A DNA stretch of 21,663 bases from Methanobrevibacter_A sp964547125 (GTDB lineage: Archaea > Methanobacteriota > Methanobacteria > Methanobacteriales > Methanobacteriaceae). The stretch spans positions 1 to 21,663 of the forward strand of contig CAZJLS010000024.1 of the NCBI GenBank assembly GCA_964547125.1. Direction: 5' to 3'. The translations under genes were made by a program, and so were the position numbers. Positions within the stretch are counted from its first letter, which is position 1. Every line of letters begins with the position of its first letter. The notes beneath the pieces were generated by a model, which searched no databases, had not been told where the DNA came from, and saw nothing but the letters and a program-made list of their open reading frames with translations. Positions 7,955 to 15,828 of this stretch are shown here, one piece after another.

Positions 7955-8833
7955 TTAAACTATGAAGGTGCCTTCATTATTCGTTTTTGTCACTATAATA
8001 TCTGCATTAGAATAATTTAACCACGCATCTTTAACATCATCTAATTTCTCATCATCTACAATTGCAACAGTAGATGAACCTGAACCAGATAATCCTGATG
8101 CTAATGCACCTGCTTCTAAAGCTTTAATAGCGATTTCATTATCAAATTTCAACAATGTTCCATAAATTAAACCATTTAAGTTTAATGCATTATAATAATC
8201 ACCATTCTGCGCTTTTTTAAATGCAGTTTCCACTAATGGAGATAATAATTTAATACGTTCTTTATCAACACTCCCACTTAAAGATTGAATATTTGGCATG
8301 CTAATTAAAATATTTTTATCTGCGAATTCTTTTTTAACTAGAAGTTTACGATTAGTATTGTCAGTTAGTACTAATCCCCCATAATATGATGCCGAAGCAT
8401 CATCAAAAGAACCGGTCATAGTGACTCCACATTTTAAAGAAGCATCTATCCCCAAATCAATAATAGTTTCATCAGCCAATGGTTTCAAATTCAATTCTTC
8501 AGATAATAGTGAACTTGTTGCCAAAGTAACTGCATTAGAAATTGCACTACTACTTGATAATCCAGAACCTAAAGGTATTTCTGATTTAGCAATTAAATTT
8601 AACCCAAAATCTATTTCTCCATCCAAACCATATTTTTTAAAAACATTATCTATACATTCATACATTAACTTAGGATTTGGATCTTTATCTGATTTACAAG
8701 TTATTTTATTATCACTTCTTGTTTCTGCAGTTATTTCCATATTTAAATCTATACCGAATGCTGATCCAAAACCTGTTGCCATTGCATTGATTATCGTTGC
8801 CGAACCAGGAGATTTAACTATTATTTTTTTCAA
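7955..8833 (-). CDS. aroK: Archaeal shikimate kinase (GHMP superfamily)
   Basis: It phosphorylates shikimate in aromatic amino acid synthesis. Archaea use this GHMP-kinase form, unrelated to bacterial AroK. The 292 residues show the ATP loop IPLGSGLSSSSA (86-97), TGSFDDASASYYGG (140-153) and the C-terminal GLSGSGSSTVAI glycine motif. The start is TTG at 8833. This gives the normal MKKIIVKSPGSA N-terminus and is preceded by GGAG nine bases upstream; nearby ATG and GTG codons are out of frame. It is first in an aroK-aroQ-rps17e minus-strand series, with 82 bp before aroQ. Confidence 0.94.
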   Translation of the reverse strand: MKKIIVKSPGSATIINAMATGFGSAFGIDLNMEITAETRSDNKITCKSDKDPNPKLMYECIDNVFKKYGLDGEIDFGLNLIAKSEIPLGSGLSSSSAISNAVTLATSSLLSEELNLKPLADETIIDLGIDASLKCGVTMTGSFDDASASYYGGLVLTDNTNRKLLVKKEFADKNILISMPNIQSLSGSVDKERIKLLSPLVETAFKKAQNGDYYNALNLNGLIYGTLLKFDNEIAIKALEAGALASGLSGSGSSTVAIVDDEKLDDVKDAWLNYSNADIIVTKTNNEGTFIV

Positions 8834-8950
8834 TACACATAACTCCGTTTATTAAATTATCATAAAATTAGAAAAAATATATTTTAATATTTAAGTAAAT
8901 ATAATATTAATAAATTTTTATTTGATAAATTTATAAGAGAATTTAAAATT

Positions 8951-9772
8951 ATGAAAGGATTGGATGAAAACTCTAAATATTTTACTTATGGAATTATTGG
9001 TGGATTCATAATTATTTTTATAGTATTTTTAATTGCAAGTTTGTTTCCACTTTTAGTTACTAATGATAGTGTTGCCATTATACCAATCCATGGAGAAATA
9101 ACTTATACTGATGGAGGTATGAGTCCAGATAATTTTAAAGTAATATTAGACAAAGCAATAACAGATAATAATGTTAAAGCAATTGTATTAGACATTGATA
9201 GTTCTGGAGGCAATTTACTTGCCAGTCAAGAAATAAAATCATATGTTGATAATTCTACCAAGCCTGTTGTTGCATGGATTAGTGGCAGTGGATCTACATA
9301 TTCATATCTTATTGCAACAAGTGCTGATAAAATTGTTGCAAATCCCAATAGTGTTATTGGTACAAATGGCTTTAATTATTTGAATGCTGATTTAAGAGAT
9401 TATTATTATAAACTTGGAATTAACTCTAATACTAATTTAGGCAATACTTTTAATACAATATATCCAAATTATAATAATTTAAGTGCTTCTCAAAGAAATA
9501 GTGTTGATTTAATGCTTTCTATTGATTTAAACTATTTTATAAATACTGTTAAAGAAGATCGTGCCATTACTTCGAATTTAGTGAATTTTGAAAATGGGAA
9601 AATTTATAATAGTGAGAATGCATTAAATAATAATTTAATAGATTATATTGGTGATGAAAGTAAGGCGCTTGAAGTTGCAGCAGATATTAGTCATATAAAT
9701 CAGTACCATATTGTTAATTTCAATGATACCCGTAGTTTTGTTGATACTTTTATGGATTTAATAAGCAAATAA
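8951..9772 (+). CDS. Membrane-anchored SppA/ClpP-fold protein with apparently degraded active site
   Basis: The protein is 273 residues with one N-terminal membrane segment (about 13-36) and an outward domain of the signal peptide peptidase SppA/crotonase fold. Supporting motifs are VAIIPIHGEI (41-50), the oxyanion-type turn DSSGGNLLASQEI (83-95, normally xSPGG), TKPVVAWISGSGSTYSYLIATSADKIVANP (103-132) and the GTNG turn (137-140). The expected nucleophile falls in the GSGST stretch, with Ser115 or Thr116 depending on a one-residue shift. The general-base lysine normally lies about 50 residues later in a GKYKD-like motif. Here the matching stretch GNTFNT (164-169) has none, and no Lys occurs anywhere from 155 to 200. 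It may be an inactive homologue or use another residue. It is divergent from aroK across 117 bp. No strong ribosome binding site is seen. Confidence 0.8.
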   Translation: MKGLDENSKYFTYGIIGGFIIIFIVFLIASLFPLLVTNDSVAIIPIHGEITYTDGGMSPDNFKVILDKAITDNNVKAIVLDIDSSGGNLLASQEIKSYVDNSTKPVVAWISGSGSTYSYLIATSADKIVANPNSVIGTNGFNYLNADLRDYYYKLGINSNTNLGNTFNTIYPNYNNLSASQRNSVDLMLSIDLNYFINTVKEDRAITSNLVNFENGKIYNSENALNNNLIDYIGDESKALEVAADISHINQYHIVNFNDTRSFVDTFMDLISK

Positions 9773-9864
9773 GAAAAAACGAAAACTTTAAATAATAAAA
9801 ATTTATATTCTTTTTTATAAATATATGATATATAATTATATAAGAAAAAAATAAAGGAGATTGA

Positions 9865-10128
9865 TTGAAAATGGTTCTTGTAGAAGTATTTACCTCACCA
9901 ACTTGTCCACATTGTCCTGGAGCAGTAATGGCTGCAGATGAAGCTAAAAAACAATTAGGCGATAAAATTGATGTTAAAGTAGTTGATACATCAGATATGG
10001 AAAATATTCAAAAAGCTAGAGAATATGGAATATCTGCTGTTCCTACAATTGTTATTGATGGTAATGTTGAATTTATAGGTGCTCCATCAATTCAAGATTT
10101 AATCGCACGGTTAGAAGAAAAAGTATAA
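9865..10128 (+). CDS. Small thioredoxin/glutaredoxin-like protein (CPHC)
   Basis: The protein is 87 residues. VEVFTSPTCPHCPGA carries a CPHC active site near residues 15-18, and the cis-proline loop AVPTIVIDG (58-66) and FIGAP follow in the usual places. This is the compact archaeal thioredoxin of the kind found in Methanothermobacter, a cytoplasmic dithiol-disulfide oxidoreductase. Two starts compete: TTG at 9865, five bases after GGAG, and ATG at 9871, eleven bases after it. The first is favoured by spacing, the second by codon. The partner reductase is not in the window. It lies 92 bp after the SppA-like gene, with a probable promoter between. Confidence 0.92.
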   Translation: MKMVLVEVFTSPTCPHCPGAVMAADEAKKQLGDKIDVKVVDTSDMENIQKAREYGISAVPTIVIDGNVEFIGAPSIQDLIARLEEKV

Positions 10129-10129
10129 A

Positions 10130-10165
10130 TAAAAAAATTATTTTAAAAAATAACTTTTTTTATTA
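10130..10165. terminator. Hairpin and oligo-T bidirectional terminator
   Basis: Between the convergent thioredoxin and membrane/coiled-coil genes, AAAAAAATTATTTT and a near-complementary AAAATAACTTTTTTT form a long A/T hairpin. More T residues follow on the plus strand, and T-rich sequence is also read on the minus strand. Confidence 0.5.
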
Positions 10166-10171
10166 TTTTTT

Positions 10172-10606
10172 TTATAAATCTTTTTGAATTTCAAGATATG
10201 CTTGATGAGCAATATCTAAATCAGTTTTAGCTTGATCTAATCTTGAGTTAACTTCATCTGATGATTTACCCATAGATAAAGCACTGCTAACATCATCCAA
10301 ACTATTTTTAGCCCTTACTAATTCCAATTCTGCTTCAGCGAATTTTTGTTGCAATGCATCATCACCTGAAGCAAAAACTACTACTTTTGTTGTATTAAAT
10401 TGTCCTTCTAAATCTGAATAGTTTGCTCTTAAACTGTTTAACTCATCATATTGATTACTACTAGATATTCCACCACTTAAACCATCACTAATGAAGTTAA
10501 ATCCTATATATGCTGCAACAATAATTGTAGCAACAATCATTATAATTCCCAAAATGGATATTAGCATGGATGTGGATTTAAATATATTTAAACGTGATTT
10601 TTTCAT
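10172..10606 (-). CDS. Small membrane protein with coiled-coil domain, function unknown
   Basis: The protein is 144 residues. A basic N-terminus (MKKSRLNIFK) and one membrane helix (about 13-38) precede a Gly/Ser-rich linker (41-51) and a helical, heptad-like outer domain (about 53-72, 84-110 and 118-142). By the positive-inside rule the helical part faces outward. ATG at 10606 has GGGAG six bases upstream. It is convergent with the thioredoxin gene and divergent from mcm over 125 bp. No family was recognised, and nothing links it to replication beyond position. Confidence 0.7.
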   Translation of the reverse strand: MKKSRLNIFKSTSMLISILGIIMIVATIIVAAYIGFNFISDGLSGGISSSNQYDELNSLRANYSDLEGQFNTTKVVVFASGDDALQQKFAEAELELVRAKNSLDDVSSALSMGKSSDEVNSRLDQAKTDLDIAHQAYLEIQKDL

Positions 10607-10710
10607 TTTAAACTCCCTTAATTTAAAAAAATATTAAATCAATTAGATAAAATTTTTATAGAAACTTCTTTATTAATATACTTATTTTCATATGGTATAA
10701 GTAAAAGAAG

Positions 10711-10720
10711 TTTATAAATA
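10711..10720 (+). promoter_or_regulatory. TATA box close to the mcm start
   Basis: TTTATAAATA is a near-consensus archaeal TATA box, and its end is only 11 bp before the ATG at 10732. At normal spacing the transcript would start at or just inside the start codon, pointing to a leaderless message. This agrees with the absence of a ribosome binding site. A weaker upstream element (TTTTTATA, about 10653-10660) would give a leadered message instead. Confidence 0.45.
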
Positions 10721-10731
10721 TAAAAAACATT

Positions 10732-12732
10732 ATGAGTACCAATAAAAATATAAATTTAACAACCACCAAATTTGAAGAATTTTTCACAACCAAGTATAAA
10801 GATCAGGTTTATGAAATATTAGAGAAATATCCCGATGAAAGATCATTAGTTGTTGATTATAATGACTTAGAAATGTTTGACCCTGATCAAGCAGACTTAT
10901 TAATTGAAAAACCTGAAGATGTTATAAAAGCTGCTGAAACTGCACTTAAAAATGTTGACCCATTAATGAAAGATGTTGATATTAATGTACGATTTTCAAA
11001 TGTTACAAATATTATTCCTTTAAAGATATTATTAAGTGAATTTATAGGTAAATTTGTAGCTGCAGATGGTATTGTTCGTAAAACAGATGAAATACGTCCA
11101 CGTATTGAAACCGGTGTTTTTGAATGTAGAGGATGTATGCGTTTACATGAAGTTGAACAAACCAGTGACAGACATATTTTAGAACCTAGTTTATGTAGTG
11201 ATTGTGGTGGAAGATCTTTTAGATTATTAGAAGGTGAAAGTAAATATATTGATACTCAAACCGCCCGTATGCAAGAGCCTTTAGAAAATCTTTCAGGAGG
11301 AACTGAACCAAAACAAATGTTAATGGTTCTTGAAGATGATTTAGTTGATGAGTTAAATCCTGGAGATAAGGTTCGTATTACTGGTACTTTAAAAACATTC
11401 CGTGAAGAACGTAGTGGAAAATTTAAAAATTATATTTATGTTAATCATATTGAGCCTTTAGAACAAGAATTTGAGGAATTATCTTTAAGTGAAGAAGATG
11501 AGGAAGAAATACTTAAATTAAGTCAAGATGAACATATTTATTCCAAAATTATTAATTCAACAGCCCCAAGTATTCGTGGACATAATGAAGTTAAAGAAGC
11601 TATTGCTTTACAGTTATTTGGGGGTTCTGCTAAGATTTTAGAAGATGAAACACATCTTCGTGGAGATATTCATATTTTAATTGTTGGGGATCCAGGTATG
11701 GGTAAATCCCAAATTCTTAAATATGTTTCAAAGTTAGCTCCACGTAGTATTTATACTAGTGGTAAAGGAACTACTGGTGCAGGTTTAACTGCTGCAGCAG
11801 TTCGTGATGAATTAGGCGGATGGTCTTTAGAAGCTGGTGCTTTAGTACTTGGAGACCAAGGTAATGTTTGTGTTGACGAATTGGATAAAATGCGTTCTGA
11901 AGATAGAAGTGCACTTCACGAAGCATTAGAACAACAAACAGTAAGTATTGCAAAAGCAGGTATAATGGCAACATTAAACAGTCGATGTAGTGTTCTTGCT
12001 GCAGCTAACCCTAAATTTGGACGTTTTGATAGGTATAAAGCAGTTGCTGAACAAATTGATTTACCTTCTCCTATCTTAAGTCGTTTCGATTTAACATTTA
12101 TTTTAGAAGATACTCCTAATATTGAAACAGACCGACAATTAGCTCAACACATATTAGATATTCATAAAGAAAATAAAATTAATTATGAAATAGAACCTGA
12201 ATTACTTAGAAAATATATTGCATATGCACGTAAAAATTGTAACCCTCAATTAACAGATAGTGCAAATAAAGTATTAGAAGAATTTTATGTTACAATGAGA
12301 AGTGGAGCCATAGACGAAGAATCTCCTGTTCCAATTACAGCAAGACAATTAGAAGCAGTTATTCGTTTAGCTGAGGCCAGTGCGAAAATTAAGCTAAAAG
12401 AATATGTTGAAGCAGAAGATGCGCACAAAGCTATAAAACTCCAACAAGCATGTCTTAAAGAAGTAGGTTATGACCCTGAAACTGGAAAAATAGATATTGA
12501 TCGTGTTGAAGGAGGAACCCCAAAGTCAGATAGAGACAAATTCTCCACTGTAATTAAAGTTGTTGAAGAATTACAAGCAGAATTCGAAGATGAAGCTCCA
12601 AAAGATGTCCTAAAAAACCGTCTTAGTGAAGATTACAATATTAGTGAAGAAAAAGTAGATGAAATAATTAAAAATCTTAAAAGTAGAGGAGTACTTTTCG
12701 AACCACGTAGAGATTATCTAAAAAAAGTATAA
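10732..12732 (+). CDS. mcm: Replicative DNA helicase MCM
   Basis: This is the hexameric 3'-5' helicase of the archaeal replication fork. The 666 residues show the N-terminal domain with a zinc site Cys132, Cys135, Cys155 and Cys158; Walker A GDPGMGKS (319-326); Walker B NVCVDELDKM (378-387, Asp382/Glu383); sensor-1 Asn426; and arginine finger Arg451 in LSRFDL. A C-terminal winged-helix tail (about 585-666) follows. Length is normal for the family. No ribosome binding site precedes the ATG. It heads a plus-strand run of information-processing genes (aIF2-beta, nmd3, tyrS). Codon use drifts from T-ending toward A/C-ending triplets in the last third. Confidence 0.97.
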   Translation: MSTNKNINLTTTKFEEFFTTKYKDQVYEILEKYPDERSLVVDYNDLEMFDPDQADLLIEKPEDVIKAAETALKNVDPLMKDVDINVRFSNVTNIIPLKILLSEFIGKFVAADGIVRKTDEIRPRIETGVFECRGCMRLHEVEQTSDRHILEPSLCSDCGGRSFRLLEGESKYIDTQTARMQEPLENLSGGTEPKQMLMVLEDDLVDELNPGDKVRITGTLKTFREERSGKFKNYIYVNHIEPLEQEFEELSLSEEDEEEILKLSQDEHIYSKIINSTAPSIRGHNEVKEAIALQLFGGSAKILEDETHLRGDIHILIVGDPGMGKSQILKYVSKLAPRSIYTSGKGTTGAGLTAAAVRDELGGWSLEAGALVLGDQGNVCVDELDKMRSEDRSALHEALEQQTVSIAKAGIMATLNSRCSVLAAANPKFGRFDRYKAVAEQIDLPSPILSRFDLTFILEDTPNIETDRQLAQHILDIHKENKINYEIEPELLRKYIAYARKNCNPQLTDSANKVLEEFYVTMRSGAIDEESPVPITARQLEAVIRLAEASAKIKLKEYVEAEDAHKAIKLQQACLKEVGYDPETGKIDIDRVEGGTPKSDRDKFSTVIKVVEELQAEFEDEAPKDVLKNRLSEDYNISEEKVDEIIKNLKSRGVLFEPRRDYLKKV

Positions 12733-12835
12733 TATTTAATTATAACAAAATCCATATATTATAATATTATAAATTATCTATATTTTATTTTTTAATACAT
12801 ATTATAAAAAAAACTATTTTAAGGAGTTGTAATTA

Positions 12836-13243
12836 ATGGATGATTATGAAAAGTTATTAAATAGAGCAATTGAACAATTACCTCCAGAAGTATTTGAAAC
12901 AAAAAGATTTAAAGTGACAAAAGCTTATAGTGTTATTCAAGGAAACCGTACATTTATACAAAACTTCAAAGATGTGGCAGAATCATTAAATCGTGACCCT
13001 CAACATATCCTTAAATTTTTATTAAGAGAATTAGGTACTGCTGGAAATTTAGAAGGACAAAGAGCAATACTTCAAGGAAAATTCAACCACTTCTTAATAA
13101 ATGAAAGAATAGATGAATATGTTGAAAAATATGTTATCTGCCATGAATGTAACAGACCAGATACAAAAATTATTAGAGAAGACCGCATATTTATCCTTAA
13201 ATGTGCAGCATGTGGTGCAAGAGCTCCACTAAAATCATTATAA
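12836..13243 (+). CDS. Translation initiation factor aIF2, beta subunit
   Basis: The protein is 135 residues, the normal length. It is part of the aIF2 heterotrimer that brings initiator Met-tRNA to the ribosome. An N-terminal helix is followed by the mixed alpha/beta core (QGNRTFIQNFKDVAESLNRDP) and a C-terminal zinc ribbon with Cys102, Cys105, Cys123 and Cys126 (CHEC...CAAC). An AAGGAG site lies about nine bases before the ATG. The 103-bp gap after mcm contains TATA-like sequence near 12765-12775, so it may have its own promoter. A pyrimidine tract follows at 13256-13277. Confidence 0.95.
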   Translation: MDDYEKLLNRAIEQLPPEVFETKRFKVTKAYSVIQGNRTFIQNFKDVAESLNRDPQHILKFLLRELGTAGNLEGQRAILQGKFNHFLINERIDEYVEKYVICHECNRPDTKIIREDRIFILKCAACGARAPLKSL

Positions 13244-13255
13244 AAAAATATAATA

Positions 13256-13277
13256 TTCTTTCCCCCTTTTTTCTTTT
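13256..13277 (+). terminator. 22-nt pure pyrimidine tract after aIF2-beta
   Basis: An uninterrupted C/T run (five C in the centre, T on both sides) lies 13 bp past the stop codon. T-rich pyrimidine tracts act as archaeal terminators. TATA-like A/T sequence for nmd3 follows at once. Confidence 0.4.
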
Positions 13278-13307
13278 AAAATAAAAAAAATATAATAACT
13301 TGGTAAA

Positions 13308-14354
13308 ATGTTTTGTCCAGAATGTGGTAACACCGAAGAACCATTAATAGATGGAATATGTAAAAATTGTTTCCTAAAAACATACCAAATGCTTAAAATA
13401 CCCGAAAACAGCACAATAAAAGTATGTAAACATTGTAATAGTAAATTATTCAAAGGACAATGGATTGATGAAAACATCCCAGAAGAAGAAATAATTTACA
13501 GAACATTAGAAGATGAAATCCAACTTGACAAGCTAGTTGAACAACCAATTATAGATTTAGAAATCAGACAGATGAGGGGAACAATTGCAGAATGTGAAAT
13601 TCAAGCCATAGGAAACATATTAGGTACAGAAATAAATGAAACCCATGAAACCAATATAAAAATAAACCACACAGTTTGTCCCAACTGTAGCAAAAAAGAA
13701 TCTGGATATTATGAAGCAGTTCTGCAAGTAAGAGCAGATAAAAGAAACTTAAAACAAAATGAAATAAACAACATAGAAACAATCATAAATAAAACTATTG
13801 AAAAACAATCAACAAAAGATAAATTAGCATACATTCCTCAAATACTAAAACCAAAAGAAGGGATTGATTATTATATTGGCTCACTTAAAACAGCACGAAA
13901 AATTACAAACAATCTCAAAGCAAATATTGGAGGAATAAGTAAAGAATCTCCAAGATTAATCAGTGAAGATTCATCAACAGGAAAAGGATTATATCGCATA
14001 TGGATATCATTTAGAATACCTGAATTCGAAAAAAATGATTTTGTTGAATTTGAAAAAGAAGAATGTGTTGTTTCAAATATAAATGGAAACAATATACAAA
14101 TAAAAAACCTTAAAAATAATACTCAAAATAACATTCCATGGAACAAATATGATAAAATTAAATTAATTGGAAAAAAAGAGGATATTAAAAAAACAACCAT
14201 TACAAATAAAACACCAAATATCATACAAATTTTAGATCCTGAAGATTACAGTCCAATTGATATAAACTTAATTCCAGAATACCAAGACATGAATATTGGG
14301 GAAGAAATAAACTGTATAAAACTTAATAATATAACATATATTTTATTAGACTAA
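13308..14354 (+). CDS. Archaeal NMD3 homologue
   Basis: The protein is 348 residues. The N-terminus carries two zinc-binding sets: Cys3, Cys6, Cys18 and Cys21, then Cys40, Cys43, Cys124 and Cys127. This is the arrangement of NMD3, the eukaryotic 60S export adaptor. The middle shows the conserved LQVRADKRNL and IDYYIGSLKTARKI segments, followed by beta-rich OB/SH3-like domains to the end. Archaea have no nucleus, so its role is inferred to be in 50S maturation or surveillance. The start ATG has only a weak GGT upstream. It is followed by tyrS after 30 bp, suggesting co-transcription. Confidence 0.88.
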   Translation: MFCPECGNTEEPLIDGICKNCFLKTYQMLKIPENSTIKVCKHCNSKLFKGQWIDENIPEEEIIYRTLEDEIQLDKLVEQPIIDLEIRQMRGTIAECEIQAIGNILGTEINETHETNIKINHTVCPNCSKKESGYYEAVLQVRADKRNLKQNEINNIETIINKTIEKQSTKDKLAYIPQILKPKEGIDYYIGSLKTARKITNNLKANIGGISKESPRLISEDSSTGKGLYRIWISFRIPEFEKNDFVEFEKEECVVSNINGNNIQIKNLKNNTQNNIPWNKYDKIKLIGKKEDIKKTTITNKTPNIIQILDPEDYSPIDINLIPEYQDMNIGEEINCIKLNNITYILLD

Positions 14355-14384
14355 AAAATAAAGATAGAAAAGTGTGAATACGAT

Positions 14385-15344
14385 ATGAATAATGAAGAAA
14401 AATTAAACATTATAAAAAATGGAACAGAAGAAATAATAAAAGAAGAAGAATTACTTGAATTATTCAATAAAGAAAATCCTATAGCATACACAGGTTATGA
14501 ACCATCTGGTAAAATCCACTTAGGACATGCCATAACCATAATGAAATTAAAACAATTACAAGAACTTGGTTTCCATATAAAAATATTACTTGCAGACTAT
14601 CATGCATACCTAAATAGAAAAGGAAGTCTTGAAGAAATAAGAGAAATTGCAGAATACAATAAAAAATGTTTCCAAGCATTAGGATTAGATGAAGAAACTG
14701 AATATGTTCTAGGATCCACATTCCAAACACAACCAGAATATACTGATGATGTTTACAAATTAGCAACAATAACAACATTAAAAAGAGCACGAAGAAGTAT
14801 GGATCAAGTAAGTCGTCATGATGACAATCCTAAAGTTGCAAGTACAATATACCCATTAATGCAAACTGTAGATATGGTATACTTAAATGTTGATATTGCA
14901 CTTGGAGGAATGGAACAACGTAAAATCCAAATGTTAGCCCGTGAAGGATTACCTGAAATTGAACATAATGTTCCAGTATGTATACACACCCCTTTATTAC
15001 ATGGAATTGACGGTGACAATAAAATGAGTAGTAGTAAAGGTAATTTCATAGCAGTAGACGACAGTCCAAAAGACATAAAAAAGAAAATTAATAAAGGATT
15101 CTGTCCACAAGGCGAAATTGAAGGAAACCCAATGATTGAAATCTGCCAACACTTCGTATATCCAAATCAAAACACACTTATAATTAAACGCCCTGAAAAA
15201 TTCGGAGGAGACATCGAATTAAACGAAGAAGAATTAATTAAAGAATTCAGTGAAGGAAACCTACACCCAATGGATTTAAAAAATGGAGTTAGTGAATTTT
15301 TAATTGAATTCTTAGCACCAGTACGGGAATTTATGGAAAAATAA
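14385..15344 (+). CDS. tyrS: Tyrosyl-tRNA synthetase
   Basis: It charges tRNA-Tyr with tyrosine. The 319 residues match the compact archaeal class I enzyme. The motifs are AYTGYEPSGKIHLGH (34-48, HIGH-type HLGH at 45-48) and KMSSSKG (213-219, KMSKS-type). The C-terminal anticodon-binding part follows. A GTGTGA stretch upstream of the ATG may be the ribosome binding site. It lies 30 bp after nmd3 and 21 bp before a pair of small paralogous genes, probably one operon. Confidence 0.96.
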   Translation: MNNEEKLNIIKNGTEEIIKEEELLELFNKENPIAYTGYEPSGKIHLGHAITIMKLKQLQELGFHIKILLADYHAYLNRKGSLEEIREIAEYNKKCFQALGLDEETEYVLGSTFQTQPEYTDDVYKLATITTLKRARRSMDQVSRHDDNPKVASTIYPLMQTVDMVYLNVDIALGGMEQRKIQMLAREGLPEIEHNVPVCIHTPLLHGIDGDNKMSSSKGNFIAVDDSPKDIKKKINKGFCPQGEIEGNPMIEICQHFVYPNQNTLIIKRPEKFGGDIELNEEELIKEFSEGNLHPMDLKNGVSEFLIEFLAPVREFMEK

Positions 15345-15365
15345 AAAAAATAATAGGTTATACTT

Positions 15366-15578
15366 ATGGAAGAAAAAATAGTGCCACATGAAATGAAAAT
15401 ACCTACAATCATCCAAGAAGACATTATTAAAGCAGCAGTTGCATACTACAACGTAGAAGTTGAAAGAACAGAATTTGGATGTAAACTTACCGGAGACAAA
15501 GGAGAATTAACTAAAGCTAAAAAATTCATAGTTGATTCTATTAATCAAAAATTAGAAGACTTTGAAAATAACAAATAA
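15366..15578 (+). CDS. Small hypothetical protein, first of a tandem paralogous pair
   Basis: This is a 70-residue acidic/basic protein with no membrane segment or cysteine-rich site. Residues 9-67 (EMKIP to EDFE) align without gaps to residues 8-66 of the next gene, with 23 of 59 identical by hand count. Shared features are EMKIP, TE-x-G-x-K, EL-x-KA-x-K and F-x-x-DSI followed by a charged helix. The predicted layout is short strands in the first part and a long C-terminal helix. AGGT lies about eight bases before the ATG. It follows tyrS by 21 bp. No family was recognised; a small RNA- or tRNA-linked role is suggested only by position. Confidence 0.8.
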   Translation: MEEKIVPHEMKIPTIIQEDIIKAAVAYYNVEVERTEFGCKLTGDKGELTKAKKFIVDSINQKLEDFENNK

Positions 15579-15599
15579 AAAGGAGAGTGTATTATTTAT

Positions 15600-15800
15600 A
15601 TGGATGATGAATTGTTTGAAATGAAAATACCAAATGGTGTTGGTGAGAGAGAATTAGCTAAAACTATCGAACAATTTGATGTTAAACTAAAACAAACAGA
15701 AGTAGGGCCAAAAATTTTAGGAACACATGAAGAATTAGAAAAAGCACTAAAATTTTTAACCGATTCCATTAAAGAACGCTTAAAAGAATTAGAAAAATAG
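15600..15800 (+). CDS. Small hypothetical protein, second of the tandem paralogous pair
   Basis: The protein is 66 residues and lacks the first residues of its upstream neighbour but otherwise aligns to it without gaps over 59 positions. The conserved positions are EMKIP, the TE-x-G-x-K turn, EL-x-KA-x-KF and DSI. The middle helix (residues 18-30) has diverged completely, so the two copies probably have different partners or form a heterodimer. AAAGGAGAG about 13 bases upstream is the likely ribosome binding site. It is followed by a clear hairpin terminator, ending the tyrS transcript. Function unknown. Confidence 0.8.
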   Translation: MDDELFEMKIPNGVGERELAKTIEQFDVKLKQTEVGPKILGTHEELEKALKFLTDSIKERLKELEK

Positions 15801-15822
15801 AATATTACTCTCTATTTTTTTT
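15791..15822 (+). terminator. Intrinsic-type terminator after the tyrS operon
   Basis: Arms AAAAATAGA (15793-15801) and TCTATTTTT (15811-15819) pair perfectly over nine bases around a nine-base loop, ending in a T8 run. It overlaps the last codons of the upstream gene and separates it from the convergent tmk. Confidence 0.6.
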
Positions 15823-15828
15823 AAATTT

